Assembly: GCF_024508665.1 (NCBI RefSeq)
Contig: NZ_JANINP010000008.1
Location: 62,001 to 126,000 of the forward strand
Length of the DNA: 64,000 bases
Source of the DNA: Sphingomonas sp.
GTDB taxonomy: Bacteria; Pseudomonadota; Alphaproteobacteria; Sphingomonadales; Sphingomonadaceae
Reading direction: 5' to 3'
Shown piece by piece: positions 34,434 to 43,796 of the stretch. The notes under the pieces were generated by a model. That model searched no databases. It was given only the letters and a program-made list of their open reading frames with translations, and was not told the origin of the DNA. The stretch's first letter is position 1. The number at the start of each line of letters is the position of its first letter. The position numbers and the translations under genes were made by a program.

Positions 34434-34655
34434 TCAACGCCGCACGGCGGCTTTCCTGGCCTTGGCCTGCTGCGCATAATGGTGCCGGGCGACAAGGCAG
34501 CCCGCGGCCGCTCCCGCGAGCGCATGACCACGGCCGACATAGTGACCTGCAACCCCGCCGACGATGGCGCCGCGGATGCATCCCTTGGCGAGAACGGGCG
34601 TGGCCGTGACGGTACCGGCGGCCAACGCAACAACGAGAGCGACTTTGCGGAACAT
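34434..34655 (-). CDS. Small exported glycine-zipper protein
   Basis: A 73-residue protein: signal peptide MFRKVALVVALAAGTVTATPVLA (residues 1-23), then a glycine-zipper stretch with GAIVGGVAGHYVGRG and GAAAGC, and a basic tail rich in Lys/Arg/Ala. Glycine-zipper proteins of this size are usually periplasmic or outer-membrane associated. The two Cys (KGC and AGC) could bridge. The start at 34655 is fixed by AAGGAAG just upstream; the longer open frame before it is not protein-like. Function unknown. The gap to the next gene (34656-34827) shows no clear feature. Confidence 0.7.
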   Translation of the reverse strand: MFRKVALVVALAAGTVTATPVLAKGCIRGAIVGGVAGHYVGRGHALAGAAAGCLVARHHYAQQAKARKAAVRR

Positions 34656-34827
34656 GCGGTCTTCCTTGACGGGGTGTGTTGTAAACGTAATTCGCCCTAT
34701 GATGGTTGCAAGAACCGCGCGGCCCGCCGCCTGCGTCGACCTACTATGTCTCCACCACGCTCCTGGGTTGAACGGAGCTGCTGCAAACGCCGCTATCCGC
34801 AATCAAACTGTGCGGCGTGACCCTCGT

Positions 34828-35472
34828 CTATGCCGTCCGTTGTTTACGCGCCGAGGCCCGCCTGATCGCTGACGCGGTCGCGATGGCCTCCGGCGCGATC
34901 AACGCGCAGACGATTAGCGACCACAGCATGTCGGACAGGAACTGATCGCTATAATGGCTGACGAAGATGTCCGGCACGCGGCTGAGCACGAAAACGAGCG
35001 TGAAACCGTAGCTGCGGATCATCCAGTCGCGATGCTGCTGCATCAGCCTGAGGCGGGCGCAGGTCCAGGCCACCAGCGCGCATATCAGCCACAGTCCGCC
35101 CTGAAACACCTGCTCGACATGGATGCTGGCCGGTTCCAGCGCGCCGACGCCGATGTAAATCGCGACCGGCGCCGAAAGGCAGACCGCGAGGATATAGACC
35201 TTGCCCAGCGCGTGATGGAGCGCGGGTTTGCGTGTCCGGATACGGCTCGACATTTGCGCCGTACCTGCGGTCAACGCCGTCAGCCCCATCAGGCCATGGA
35301 ACATCAGCAGCGATCGGAAGGCTAGGACGCGCCGCGCATGAGGATCGCTGGGATCGAACCAGAATCGGTCGTCGACCCAGAGCACTGCCAGAAAGCACAA
35401 GGCGATCAGCGCGAAGAAGGAAATTTTCAGCCAGTCGTTCGCCGACGCCGGCGGCCGCGCCCTGCTTGCCAT
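34828..35472 (-). CDS. DUF2306-family membrane protein
   Basis: A 214-residue protein with about six transmembrane helices. It fits DUF2306: an early FHGLMGLTALTAGTAQM helix, RKPALHHALGKVYILAV with the conserved paired His, and QQHRDWMIRSYGFTLVFVLSRV. No biochemical role is established. It is isolated between a small exported protein and TonB receptor 2, both on the same strand. A perfect palindrome at 35496-35517, 24 bases before the ATG, suggests control by a TetR-like regulator that is not in this window. Confidence 0.85.
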   Translation of the reverse strand: MASRARPPASANDWLKISFFALIALCFLAVLWVDDRFWFDPSDPHARRVLAFRSLLMFHGLMGLTALTAGTAQMSSRIRTRKPALHHALGKVYILAVCLSAPVAIYIGVGALEPASIHVEQVFQGGLWLICALVAWTCARLRLMQQHRDWMIRSYGFTLVFVLSRVPDIFVSHYSDQFLSDMLWSLIVCALIAPEAIATASAIRRASARKQRTA

Positions 35473-35495
35473 GGAAGCTCCCCTCCCAGCCCCTG

Positions 35496-35517
35496 ATCGT
35501 AACGCATCAGTTACGAT
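35496..35517. promoter_or_regulatory. Perfect palindrome (operator candidate) before the DUF2306 gene
   Basis: ATCGTAAC (35496-35503) and GTTACGAT (35510-35517) are perfect 8-bp inverted arms around GCATCA. The site is 24-45 bases upstream of the DUF2306 start, where it would overlap the promoter. GTAAC-N6-GTTAC is a spacing typical of TetR-family operators (from general knowledge). The cognate regulator is not encoded nearby. Confidence 0.5.
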
Positions 35518-35635
35518 ATTTGCGGGGGTGAGGGGAGTATCGTGCCGCGCAAGCGCTTACCCAATCCGAGAATCCGTGACGGGCGAGATTGCCGAACCTT
35601 CTTCAGCCATACCCGCACGTCACCATCGATCGCGA

Positions 35636-38488
35636 TCAGAAGCCGTAGGACAAACGCGCATATCCGAACTGACCCGGGATGTCGTAGGTCGTCGGGTCGA
35701 AATTCGCGCTGTCGCAGGTGGCGCAGACCGGCGGGTTCTTGTTGAACACGTTGTTCACGCCGATCGTCAGGCGCATGTCGTGGTTCATCCAGGCAGGCGA
35801 GTAGTATAATTGCACGTCGCCATAGAAGGTCGCGGACATGACGTGTCCGTTACCCTCGGTCACCTTGCTGATATAGCGCGCGGTGAACGACGCGCCGAAG
35901 GCGGGCGACGACCAGTCGATCGTGCTGTTCAGCTTGAAGCGCGGAAACGCCTGATCGGTTGCCAGGCAGCGCTCGGTCCCGGCGCAGACCTGGAGCGGCG
36001 CCGATGGCGGCGCGACATTGTACTTCAGCAGATAGGCGGCATTGGCCGACAGTCCGATCGTCCCGCCGCGGACCTTGGGCGAGCGATAGATGAAGGTGGC
36101 ATCCAAGCCGTCGGTCTTGATCGCGTTGAGGTTGAGCAGGCCCGCGCTGATGCCGGCGATCGTGCCGCTGGGCGTGCGCTTGATCGCGGCGCAGCTGACC
36201 GGATCGGCGTTGAACGCGCAACGCGACAAGGTGAGCGATGCCGGCACCGAATCGATCGCGTTCTTCAGGCTGATATTATAGTAATTGACTTCCAGGCTCA
36301 GCGCCGACGACCAGCCCTTCGCCCAGGACGGGCTGTACACGCCACCTGCGGTCCAGGTCTTGGCGGTTTCCGGCTTCAATGCCGCATTGCCCTTCGAGAA
36401 CACGCCGAGCTGCCCACCGGTCGGATCGGCATAGCTGCCGTTCGCCGGCACGCCATTGGCGATGCAATTGGCCCTGACCGTCGCATTGGTCTGGAACGAG
36501 CCGCCGGCGCCGCTGGTGCAGGGATCGTTGATCGTCGCGTCGCTGCGCGACAGGCCAGCATAGAGTTCGCCGATGCTGGGCGCGCGCAGGCTCTCGGCAT
36601 AACCGCCGCGGAACAGCAGGTCCGCGACCGGTTTCCACAGGCCGGAAGCGGTGAAGGTCGTGCTGCTGCCGAAGGACGAATAGTCCGAATGGCGAACCGC
36701 GCCGTCGAGTTCGAGCCGATAGAAGAACGGCGTATTGGCCAGGATCGGCACGCGAAGCTCGCCATAGACCTCGTTGACATGAAAGCCGCCGCGCGCAGGG
36801 CTTGTCGGCACGTCGGCACCCAGCCCCGCCACGATTACCGGATCGGGATCGTAGCTCGCCTTCTGGACGCGATGTTCGTAGCCGATGGCGATGCCGACCG
36901 GACCGGCGGGCAGGTCGAACAGCTCGCCCGACAGATTGGCGGTGTAATCGTACAGCCGCTGCAAGCTCTTGTCGCGTTCGTCGAAGGTCACATAATTCAG
37001 CATCGCCGGGGTGATCGAGCCCAGGCCGCCGAAGATATTGAACGGCACGCAGTCCCCGGTGCAATTGGCGACGGGACCCAGCGCGCGGGCGAGTTTGGCG
37101 GCGTTGAGGTTGCCGGTGAACAGTTGATGGGCATCGTTCAGGCCGACCACGGCATTGGCGTCCCAATACCATTTCTTGCTGCCGATGAGGAACGAGCCGT
37201 CGAGCGTGACGGTCCCCGAGAAGGTGTTGACGTCTTGCGTGAAGACGCGCTGGCCGCCTTCGACGAAACGCCGGCGGATGGTCGAATAATTGGCCGGCGT
37301 GCCGTCGGCGCCCGACGACAAGGTCACGCCGAACGGATTGTAGGGATTGGTGGCATCGACCGAGATCGTGTCGAGCAGATTGCCGTTCCCCGCATCCGGC
37401 CCGATGAACAGCGGCAGGAACGCCGCCTCGGTGGTCGAATGGCGATGATTATAGACCAATTTGACCCGCAGATTGACCGAGCTCGACAGTTCCTGCTTGA
37501 AGTTGAAGAAAGCGCCGATCCGCTCGTTCGGCGTGAGCAAATAGTTATAGGGTGCGAAATTGAACCGGTCCGCGAGCGTATAGTCCCGGAAATCGGTCGG
37601 ATAGACCGGCTTGCGTCCGACGACCGGGGCGACCAGCGTCAGGCTCTGGCCGAGCACGTCGAACCGGCCGTTGGGGATGGCGCTGCTGCAGCCGCTGGTC
37701 GGCACCGCGCAGGACGTGATGCCGGCGGTCGGGAACAGCGAGATCGCGCGATTGGCGGTGCTCACCGCTTCCTGCTTGGTATAGGTCGCGCCGAAGACGA
37801 GCGACGTGCCGGTCGATGGCGACTGGATGCCATAGCTGAGCTGGAGGTCGGTGGTATGGCCATCGCCTTCGCGATAGGTGCCGAATTGCGCCGACGCCTT
37901 GAGCCCTTTCTGCGCCTGACGGGTGATGATGTTCACCACCCCGGCGACCGCGTCCGAGCCATAGAGCGGCGATGCGCCGGACTGCAGCACTTCGACCCGC
38001 TCGATCATGTTGGTCGGGATTTCGTTGAGATCGACCGAGGCAGGGATGCCGCCCGCGGCGGAGCCGTTGACGAAGCGCAGACCGTCGACCAGCACCAGCG
38101 TGCGCTTGGCGCCGAGATAGCGCAGATCGATCTCCGCCGAACCCGAGCTGACGCCGGTGCCGTCGGGCGGGCCGCCGATATTGCCGGCATTGTTGACCTT
38201 GGTGTTCAGCCCGCCGCCCGCGCTGGGCAGGCGTTGCAGCACATCGGCGACCGAACTCAGGCCGGTCTTGGCGATCGCGGCTTCATCGACGGTGACGACC
38301 GGCTTGTCGCTGTCCAGGGGGCTGCGGCGAATGCGCGACCCGGTGACGACGATTTCGTCGCTGGCGGCTGGGGCCGCCGCGGTGTCGGCGCTGGCGGTGT
38401 CCTGGGCAAATGCCGGTAGAGCCGACAGGCCGGCGACCAGCGCCAGGCTGGCCACCGTGGTACGTTGTGCGATCCGTATGCGATTCAT
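35636..38488 (-). CDS. TonB-dependent outer-membrane receptor (2)
   Basis: A 950-residue receptor. The signal peptide ends near residue 28 (LPAFAQ), followed by DEIVVTGSRIRR, a TonB-box and the RIRR motif characteristic of the large TonB receptors abundant in sphingomonads and Caulobacter. The plug shows RTLVLVDGLRFVNG and SGASPLYGSDAVAGVVNIITR. The C-terminus ends in an aromatic residue (YARLSYGF). Many cysteines in the barrel loops probably form disulfide pairs. ATG at 38488 is chosen for the GGGAGA SD; the frame upstream has no signal peptide. The substrate is unknown. Confidence 0.95.
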   Translation of the reverse strand: MNRIRIAQRTTVASLALVAGLSALPAFAQDTASADTAAAPAASDEIVVTGSRIRRSPLDSDKPVVTVDEAAIAKTGLSSVADVLQRLPSAGGGLNTKVNNAGNIGGPPDGTGVSSGSAEIDLRYLGAKRTLVLVDGLRFVNGSAAGGIPASVDLNEIPTNMIERVEVLQSGASPLYGSDAVAGVVNIITRQAQKGLKASAQFGTYREGDGHTTDLQLSYGIQSPSTGTSLVFGATYTKQEAVSTANRAISLFPTAGITSCAVPTSGCSSAIPNGRFDVLGQSLTLVAPVVGRKPVYPTDFRDYTLADRFNFAPYNYLLTPNERIGAFFNFKQELSSSVNLRVKLVYNHRHSTTEAAFLPLFIGPDAGNGNLLDTISVDATNPYNPFGVTLSSGADGTPANYSTIRRRFVEGGQRVFTQDVNTFSGTVTLDGSFLIGSKKWYWDANAVVGLNDAHQLFTGNLNAAKLARALGPVANCTGDCVPFNIFGGLGSITPAMLNYVTFDERDKSLQRLYDYTANLSGELFDLPAGPVGIAIGYEHRVQKASYDPDPVIVAGLGADVPTSPARGGFHVNEVYGELRVPILANTPFFYRLELDGAVRHSDYSSFGSSTTFTASGLWKPVADLLFRGGYAESLRAPSIGELYAGLSRSDATINDPCTSGAGGSFQTNATVRANCIANGVPANGSYADPTGGQLGVFSKGNAALKPETAKTWTAGGVYSPSWAKGWSSALSLEVNYYNISLKNAIDSVPASLTLSRCAFNADPVSCAAIKRTPSGTIAGISAGLLNLNAIKTDGLDATFIYRSPKVRGGTIGLSANAAYLLKYNVAPPSAPLQVCAGTERCLATDQAFPRFKLNSTIDWSSPAFGASFTARYISKVTEGNGHVMSATFYGDVQLYYSPAWMNHDMRLTIGVNNVFNKNPPVCATCDSANFDPTTYDIPGQFGYARLSYGF

Positions 38489-38662
38489 TGAGCCGTCTCC
38501 CTTTACGGCCCTCAAGCATCGCTCCCCTGTAGCGGCAAAAGGGACCAAATCGGGACAAGGCGCAAGCACAAAAGCTGCAGCCGCCGCTCACTCCACATAT
38601 CCTTTCGAACGTGTGGCAGCGGAACAACGCCATTTTCGATCGCCAGCCGCCGATCGGCAGGC

Positions 38663-38685
38663 GGAGTTCCATCGCACGGAACTCC
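38663..38685. terminator. Hairpin between TonB receptor genes 2 and 3
   Basis: GGAGTTCC (38663-38670) pairs with GGAACTCC (38678-38685) around a 7-base loop. It lies 25 bases past the stop of receptor 3 (minus strand). It could end that transcript. The remaining 220-base gap holds only the promoter region of receptor 2, with no recognisable site. Confidence 0.45.
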
Positions 38686-38710
38686 CCCCGGATCCGGCTT
38701 TACCGCCGCC

Positions 38711-41314
38711 TCAATAGGCAGCCGATACCGTCAGGAACCATTGCCGCGGCGCGATCGGATAGGCCGAATAACTGTTGGTCGCCGATCCGATCGACAGGGT
38801 CGACACGCCCTTGCGGTCGGTCAGGTTGGTGACGTTGAGCGACACTTCCAGCTTGCGCAGCGGCAGGACGTTTTCCGGCACCTTCGCGGCGAGGCGCAGC
38901 GAGGTCAGGAAGTAAGACGGCACGCTGGCATCGTTGGTGAAGGTGGCGAAGCGGCGACCGACGAAATCGCCGATCACCTGCGCCTCGAACGGACCGACCG
39001 ACAGAGTGGCGACGGTCTTGTTCATCCACTTGGGCGTGCCGGGCAGCTGCTTGCCGCAGGTCGGGACGACGCCGGCGGTGACGACGTAACCGCCGATGCA
39101 GGTCCCCGTCGCGGCGCCGATCCCCGTCGCGGTCGAGCTGTAGTCGCTCTGGTACTTGGACAGGTTGTACGACGTCGCGTTGTAGAGCGAAAAGGTGCGG
39201 CCGACGCGGAAGGTAAAGGCCGCGTCGACGCCATCGGTATGGACGTCACCGACATTGACCAGGATCGAGGTGCCGCCGGTGATGCCGCTGCCGGCGATGC
39301 CGCCCGGATTGGTCGAGATCGCCAGCAGGCGGTTGTTGAACACCACGTGATAATAATTCACCTGGGCATCAAACCCGATGCCGTTACCGAGGCCGCGGCT
39401 GGTGCGCAGTCCGCCTTCATAGGTCCAGCTGCTCTCGGGCTTGCCTTGGTCGGCAAAGGCGTTGAACGCCGCCTGGCTGCCGGTGAACCATGGGCCGCCG
39501 CCGCCGGCCAGATAGGCTTGATATTGGCGCAGGTTCTTCTGGACGTTGAAATAGAGCTGTTCGTGGCCGTTGAGATTATAATTGGCACCGACCGCAGGCA
39601 GGAACCAGTTCTTGGTATCGATCCGGCCTTGGGGCAGCCCGCCGGCCAGGCCCGATAGCGAGCCCGCCTTGGGCTGGACCGGGAACCAGCCATTGGCCCA
39701 TTGCGCGCTGGTCTTGAACCCGGCGTTGACCAGCAGCTTGCGGGTGACTTGCCAGCTGTCCTGCAGATGGAGCTGCAGCTCGTTGATCCGGGCCTCCCCC
39801 TGATATTGCGTGAATAGCGGAGATTTGGCGTCGAGCGGGCGGATGTACGGCGTGCTCGCGGCCGGGTTGGTGATGTCGACCGCGTACCAGCGGCGATATT
39901 GCGTCGTGCTGTTGCGCTCGAACCAGCCGCCGAACTCGATCTTGTGGTTGCCGAGGTCGAGGGCGACCGCGGAGATGATGCCGCCGCGGTCGATACGATA
40001 TTCGGTGGTGCGGGTGATCAGCCCCGAGCCGCCGGTCGCCGCGACCAGGGCGGCACCTGCCGCTGCCGCCTGAGCGTCGGTCAGCGCCGTACAAGCCGCT
40101 GGGCGGACGCCATTGCCGTTGCCGCCGAACTGGCACTTGTTCGCGACGGCGGTCGCATAATTGGGATCGAGATAGGGCTGCGCGGTGGTGATCGACTGGC
40201 CGAGCGGGCCGGCGACGACGCCGACACCGTCATTGTGATGGAAATAGCCGGTGGTCGACCAGGTGACGCGGTCCGACAGGTGCGCGTCGTAGCGCATATA
40301 GAGGAGATAGTCGGTGCGCTGCGCGTCCGAATAATAATTGCGGTAATTGCTCCCCTGCGCCGTGGGCGAATTGCCCAGTGCGTTGAGATAGGACGTCCGA
40401 TAGGTGGCCAGGTCGGGATAGAAGAACGGCTTGGTATAGGGCGTATAGAGCTGGACCGGCGTCGCCGGCGCGCCTCCGGCCGAGGGCTTGAAGAACGTCG
40501 TCGCGTCCTCGTTCGGCTGGGTCATGTCGTTATAGTCGAAATAGAGCGTCAGCTTTCCGGCCTTGCCGTCGTTGACGAACTTGCCGTTCGCCTGCCAGCC
40601 GCCCTGGATGCCGTTGAAATCCCACGCGCGCGCGTGCTGTCGCGCCGCCGAGAGGTAGGCGGAGGTGTTGCCGTCGACGCCGAACGCGCCGGTGTCGATC
40701 CGCACGGAGGTGCGCGAGGTGCCATAGCTGCCGAAGGTCTGCGCCGCCTGGATGCCGAATGTGTCGAGCGGCGCCGAGGAATAGGTTTCGACCGTGCCGC
40801 CAAGATTGCTGTTCGACGCGGTGGCGAGGTCGCCGGCGCCGGTCGACACGACGACGCGGCCGACATTCTCCGAAATCACCGCGCGCTGCGGCGACAGGCC
40901 GTTATAATTGCCATAGCTTTGGTCGCCGAGTGGAATGCCGTCCATCGTATAGCCGAGTTGGTTGGCGGCGAAGCCATGGATGAAGATCTGCGCGTTCTGC
41001 TCGTTATAGCCCCAGGGGTCGGCAGTGATGTAGAGCACGCCGGGCAGCGTCTGGATCGCCTTCAACGGCGAGACGCCAGGCAGGATTTTCTGCATTTCGG
41101 TACCGGGAAGCTCGGTCGACGAGCGCGTCGACCTGCCGGTGATCACGATCGTGGCGGCGTCGTCGGGTTGGGCAGTGTCGGACTGCCCGGCGCCGGCCGG
41201 CCTATCGTCGGGTTGCGTCGCGCTCGTATCCGCCACGGCGGTCTGGGCGGACGCCGCGTCGGCGCAAAACAGTGCGCCGGCAAGCGCGAACAGGCTGGTA
41301 GTCGAACGGATCAC
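38711..41314 (-). CDS. TonB-dependent outer-membrane receptor (3)
   Basis: An 867-residue receptor with a signal peptide (cleaved near residue 23, after ASA), a disordered Asp/Ala/Gln-rich linker, TIVITGRSTR as the TonB-box region, and a plug with LKAIQTLPGVLY and VSTGAGDLATASNSNLGGTVE. The C-terminus ends in AAY, again aromatic. The start is GTG at 41314, supported by AAAGGGG five bases upstream; no ATG fits. It differs clearly from receptors 1 and 2. No periplasmic binding protein, TonB or siderophore gene is nearby to suggest a ligand. Confidence 0.94.
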   Translation of the reverse strand: MIRSTTSLFALAGALFCADAASAQTAVADTSATQPDDRPAGAGQSDTAQPDDAATIVITGRSTRSSTELPGTEMQKILPGVSPLKAIQTLPGVLYITADPWGYNEQNAQIFIHGFAANQLGYTMDGIPLGDQSYGNYNGLSPQRAVISENVGRVVVSTGAGDLATASNSNLGGTVETYSSAPLDTFGIQAAQTFGSYGTSRTSVRIDTGAFGVDGNTSAYLSAARQHARAWDFNGIQGGWQANGKFVNDGKAGKLTLYFDYNDMTQPNEDATTFFKPSAGGAPATPVQLYTPYTKPFFYPDLATYRTSYLNALGNSPTAQGSNYRNYYSDAQRTDYLLYMRYDAHLSDRVTWSTTGYFHHNDGVGVVAGPLGQSITTAQPYLDPNYATAVANKCQFGGNGNGVRPAACTALTDAQAAAAGAALVAATGGSGLITRTTEYRIDRGGIISAVALDLGNHKIEFGGWFERNSTTQYRRWYAVDITNPAASTPYIRPLDAKSPLFTQYQGEARINELQLHLQDSWQVTRKLLVNAGFKTSAQWANGWFPVQPKAGSLSGLAGGLPQGRIDTKNWFLPAVGANYNLNGHEQLYFNVQKNLRQYQAYLAGGGGPWFTGSQAAFNAFADQGKPESSWTYEGGLRTSRGLGNGIGFDAQVNYYHVVFNNRLLAISTNPGGIAGSGITGGTSILVNVGDVHTDGVDAAFTFRVGRTFSLYNATSYNLSKYQSDYSSTATGIGAATGTCIGGYVVTAGVVPTCGKQLPGTPKWMNKTVATLSVGPFEAQVIGDFVGRRFATFTNDASVPSYFLTSLRLAAKVPENVLPLRKLEVSLNVTNLTDRKGVSTLSIGSATNSYSAYPIAPRQWFLTVSAAY

Positions 41315-41678
41315 GGCGGCCCCTTTTTATGGACGTTGCTGCAGCGCAGAAAGAGGCGCCTGTGCCTCCGCATGATGCCGTTTTCGCGTCGTTTCGGTTG
41401 CGATCGCATGACAATCGCGGTTCCGGTCCGCTTGCCGCGCATCCATTTTCGACGGCAGAGATGTGGATGGTTGCACCGGCTGTCGGGAGGATAAAGCCTA
41501 GCCTCCGGCGCTGTCCGCCTGAGAATCTCCGGAAGATCCGTAATAACCACAATTTAGAACCCGTCGGTTTGCCGGCACATGCTCGGGCTCGGGATCAAGG
41601 AATTCGTCAATCACAAGCTGATCGACGTCGTCGACATCGACGCGGCGTTTTGACGCGCCAAGCTGAAGGAGTTCAATC
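41315..41678. other. Gene-free stretch with a 24-codon ORF (possible coding remnant)
   Basis: The first half is promoter/leader for TonB receptor 3. At 41579-41653 a 24-codon ORF reads MLGLGIKEFVNHKLIDVVDI and then DAAF, strongly protein-like but without an SD. It may be a decayed gene end. The adhP SD AAGGAG lies at about 41667. Nothing else is recognisable. Confidence 0.25.
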
Positions 41679-42746
41679 ATGTTGAAAACCATGAAAGCGG
41701 CTGTCGTCCGCGAGTTCGGAAAGCCGCTCGTGATCGAGGAGGTCGCGGTGCCTGAGGTCGGACCCAGCCAGATTCTGGTCAAGGTCGCTGCCGCCGGAGT
41801 ATGCCACACCGATCTCCATGCCGCCGAAGGCGACTGGCCGGTAAAGCCGAAACCGCCCTTCATCCCCGGCCATGAAGGCGTCGGTCACGTCGTCGCCGTG
41901 GGACGAGGCGTGACGCATGTGAAGGAGGGAGATCGCGTCGGCGTGCCCTGGCTCTATACCGCCTGTGGCCATTGCGTGCATTGCCTCGGCGGCTGGGAGA
42001 CGCTGTGCGAGAGCCAACAGAATACCGGCTATTCGGTGAACGGCAGCTTCGCCGAATATGTGCTCGCCGATCCCAATTACGTCGGCCACCTGCCCGCCAA
42101 TGTGAGCTTTGTGGAGATCGCGCCGGTGCTCTGCGCTGGGGTAACGGTCTATAAGGGCCTCAAGGTCACCGACACCAAGCCAGGCGACTGGGTGGCGATC
42201 TCCGGTATCGGCGGGCTGGGGCACATGGCCGTGCAATATGCCAAGGCGATGGGCCTCAATATCGTTGCGGTGGATATTGACGATGCCAAGCTCGATCTCG
42301 CCCGCAGACTCGGCGCCCAGCTCACGGTCAACGCGCTCGACGCCGATCCCGCCGCCTTCATCCGCAAGGAGATCGGCGGCGCACAGGGCGTGCTCGTGAC
42401 CGCCGTCTCGAACAAGGCGTTCCAGCAGGCGATGGGCATGGTCCGGCGCGGCGGAACCGTGTCGCTCAACGGACTGCCTCCCGGCGACTTTCCGCTATCG
42501 ATCTTCGATACCGTGCTCAACGGCATTACGGTGCGCGGCTCGATCGTCGGAACCCGGCTGGATCTTCAGGAGGCGCTCGACTTTGCCGCACAGGGCAAGG
42601 TGCGGGCCACCGTGGCCACCGAAACGCTCGACGACATCAACGACGTGTTCGGACGGATGCATCGCGGCGAGATCGAAGGGCGAGTCGTGCTGGACTTCGA
42701 TAACGCGCCGGTCTCAGGGTCGGCGCTGCAAACCACTCTGGTTTGA
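41679..42746 (+). CDS. adhP: Zinc-dependent alcohol dehydrogenase (AdhP-type)
   Basis: A 355-residue medium-chain dehydrogenase oxidising short alcohols with NAD+. Catalytic zinc ligands are C42 (GVCHTDL), H65 (GHEGVGH) and a third Cys near residue 152 (APVLCAG). Structural zinc ligands are C96, C99, C102 and C110. The cofactor fold has SGIGGLGHMAVQYAKAMG, and the AVDIDD that follows favours NAD+ over NADP+. The C-terminus is about 15 residues longer than the usual 340. The SD is AAGGAG. It is followed by a divergently organised LysR/SDR pair; a shared aldehyde or alcohol pathway is inference. Confidence 0.95.
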   Translation: MLKTMKAAVVREFGKPLVIEEVAVPEVGPSQILVKVAAAGVCHTDLHAAEGDWPVKPKPPFIPGHEGVGHVVAVGRGVTHVKEGDRVGVPWLYTACGHCVHCLGGWETLCESQQNTGYSVNGSFAEYVLADPNYVGHLPANVSFVEIAPVLCAGVTVYKGLKVTDTKPGDWVAISGIGGLGHMAVQYAKAMGLNIVAVDIDDAKLDLARRLGAQLTVNALDADPAAFIRKEIGGAQGVLVTAVSNKAFQQAMGMVRRGGTVSLNGLPPGDFPLSIFDTVLNGITVRGSIVGTRLDLQEALDFAAQGKVRATVATETLDDINDVFGRMHRGEIEGRVVLDFDNAPVSGSALQTTLV

Positions 42747-42896
42747 CCGGGTCTCGCCTCGTTCGAACCGGCGGACAAGGCGCGGGCCATTGCGAAGGTG
42801 ATCATCGCGTCGATCGTCGCATGATCATTGCCGGCTGCATCGCACCATGAACGGCCTTGGGCTGCCTATCGCGAATTTCCGAAAGCCGCCCGCTGT

Positions 42897-43796
42897 TCAG
42901 CGCGTGACGATGTCGCGAGGAAAATCGGCAGCCAGGTGATCGATGAGCGCCCGCACCGCCGGCGGCAGGCCTCGGCGCGTCGTGAAGACGAGATGGACGA
43001 TGCCTTGCAGGCCCCGCCAATCGGGGAGCACCCGCACCAGCCGCCCGGCGAGCAACGCCTCGCGGCAGACATGGTCGGGCAGGATCGCGACACCCAGCCC
43101 GGCGATGACGGCATTCCGTACCGCGGCCATGTCGCCGCAGCCCATTCGCGGCTCGACCCGCACGACCCGCGTGCGGCCGTCATCGCTTTCCAGATGCCAA
43201 TCGGCGACATCGGCATCATCGCTGGTCGACAGCGCCGGCAACGCCGCCAATTGCTCCACCGATCCGATTTGCTGGGCGAGTTGCGGGCTCGCGACCAGGA
43301 TTCGCGTCGACAGGCCGAGCGAGCGCATGGTCAGCGCGGCGTCGCTGGTAAGCTCTGAACGGACGCGCAGGGCCAAATCGATCCGCTCCTCGATCAGGTC
43401 GACGGCGCGGTCGGTGGCGACGAGCTGGAGGCGAACCCTGGGGTATTTGGCCAAGAATGAGGCGAGCAGGCCGGTGATCGGTTCGATCATACCCGTCGGG
43501 CAACTGAAGCGGATCCGTCCGTGCGGCTCGGCCTGCGCCCGAAGGACGAGGGCCTCGGCCTGTTCGGCCTCGGCCATCATTGCGCGGCAGCGCTCGTAAA
43601 AGGCCTGGCCGGTATCGGTGACGCGAAAGCGCCGGCTGGACCGCTCGATCAAGCGCAACCCGAGCCGTTCCTCGAGCGCCGCGACGCGACGGCTGAGTTT
43701 CGACTTGGGTTCGTGCAGCGCGCGACCAGCGGCGGCGAAACCGCCATGCGCGACCACTTCGGCGAAATAGGCGAGATCGTTCAAGTCGGTGCGCAT
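42897..43796 (-). CDS. LysR-family transcriptional regulator
   Basis: A 299-residue regulator. The N-terminal winged HTH is at residues 1-62: LNDLAYFAEVVAHGGFAAAGRALHEPKSKLSRRVAALEERLGLRL (helix-turn-helix with a Lys-Ser recognition helix). The effector domain shows HGRIRFSCPTGM and the EERIDLALRV strand typical of the CrgA/AaeR-like group. The start at 43796 (MRTDLN) is at the usual distance from the HTH; the open frame upstream is the intergenic region. It is divergent from the SDR gene and probably controls it through sites at 43797-43908. Confidence 0.93.
   Translation of the reverse strand: MRTDLNDLAYFAEVVAHGGFAAAGRALHEPKSKLSRRVAALEERLGLRLIERSSRRFRVTDTGQAFYERCRAMMAEAEQAEALVLRAQAEPHGRIRFSCPTGMIEPITGLLASFLAKYPRVRLQLVATDRAVDLIEERIDLALRVRSELTSDAALTMRSLGLSTRILVASPQLAQQIGSVEQLAALPALSTSDDADVADWHLESDDGRTRVVRVEPRMGCGDMAAVRNAVIAGLGVAILPDHVCREALLAGRLVRVLPDWRGLQGIVHLVFTTRRGLPPAVRALIDHLAADFPRDIVTR

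Noticed and set aside
35810..38419. Open frame of 869 codons on the plus strand, opposite TonB receptor 2
   Set aside because: Composition is that of an antisense shadow; the minus strand encodes a complete receptor with signal peptide, plug and aromatic C-terminus.
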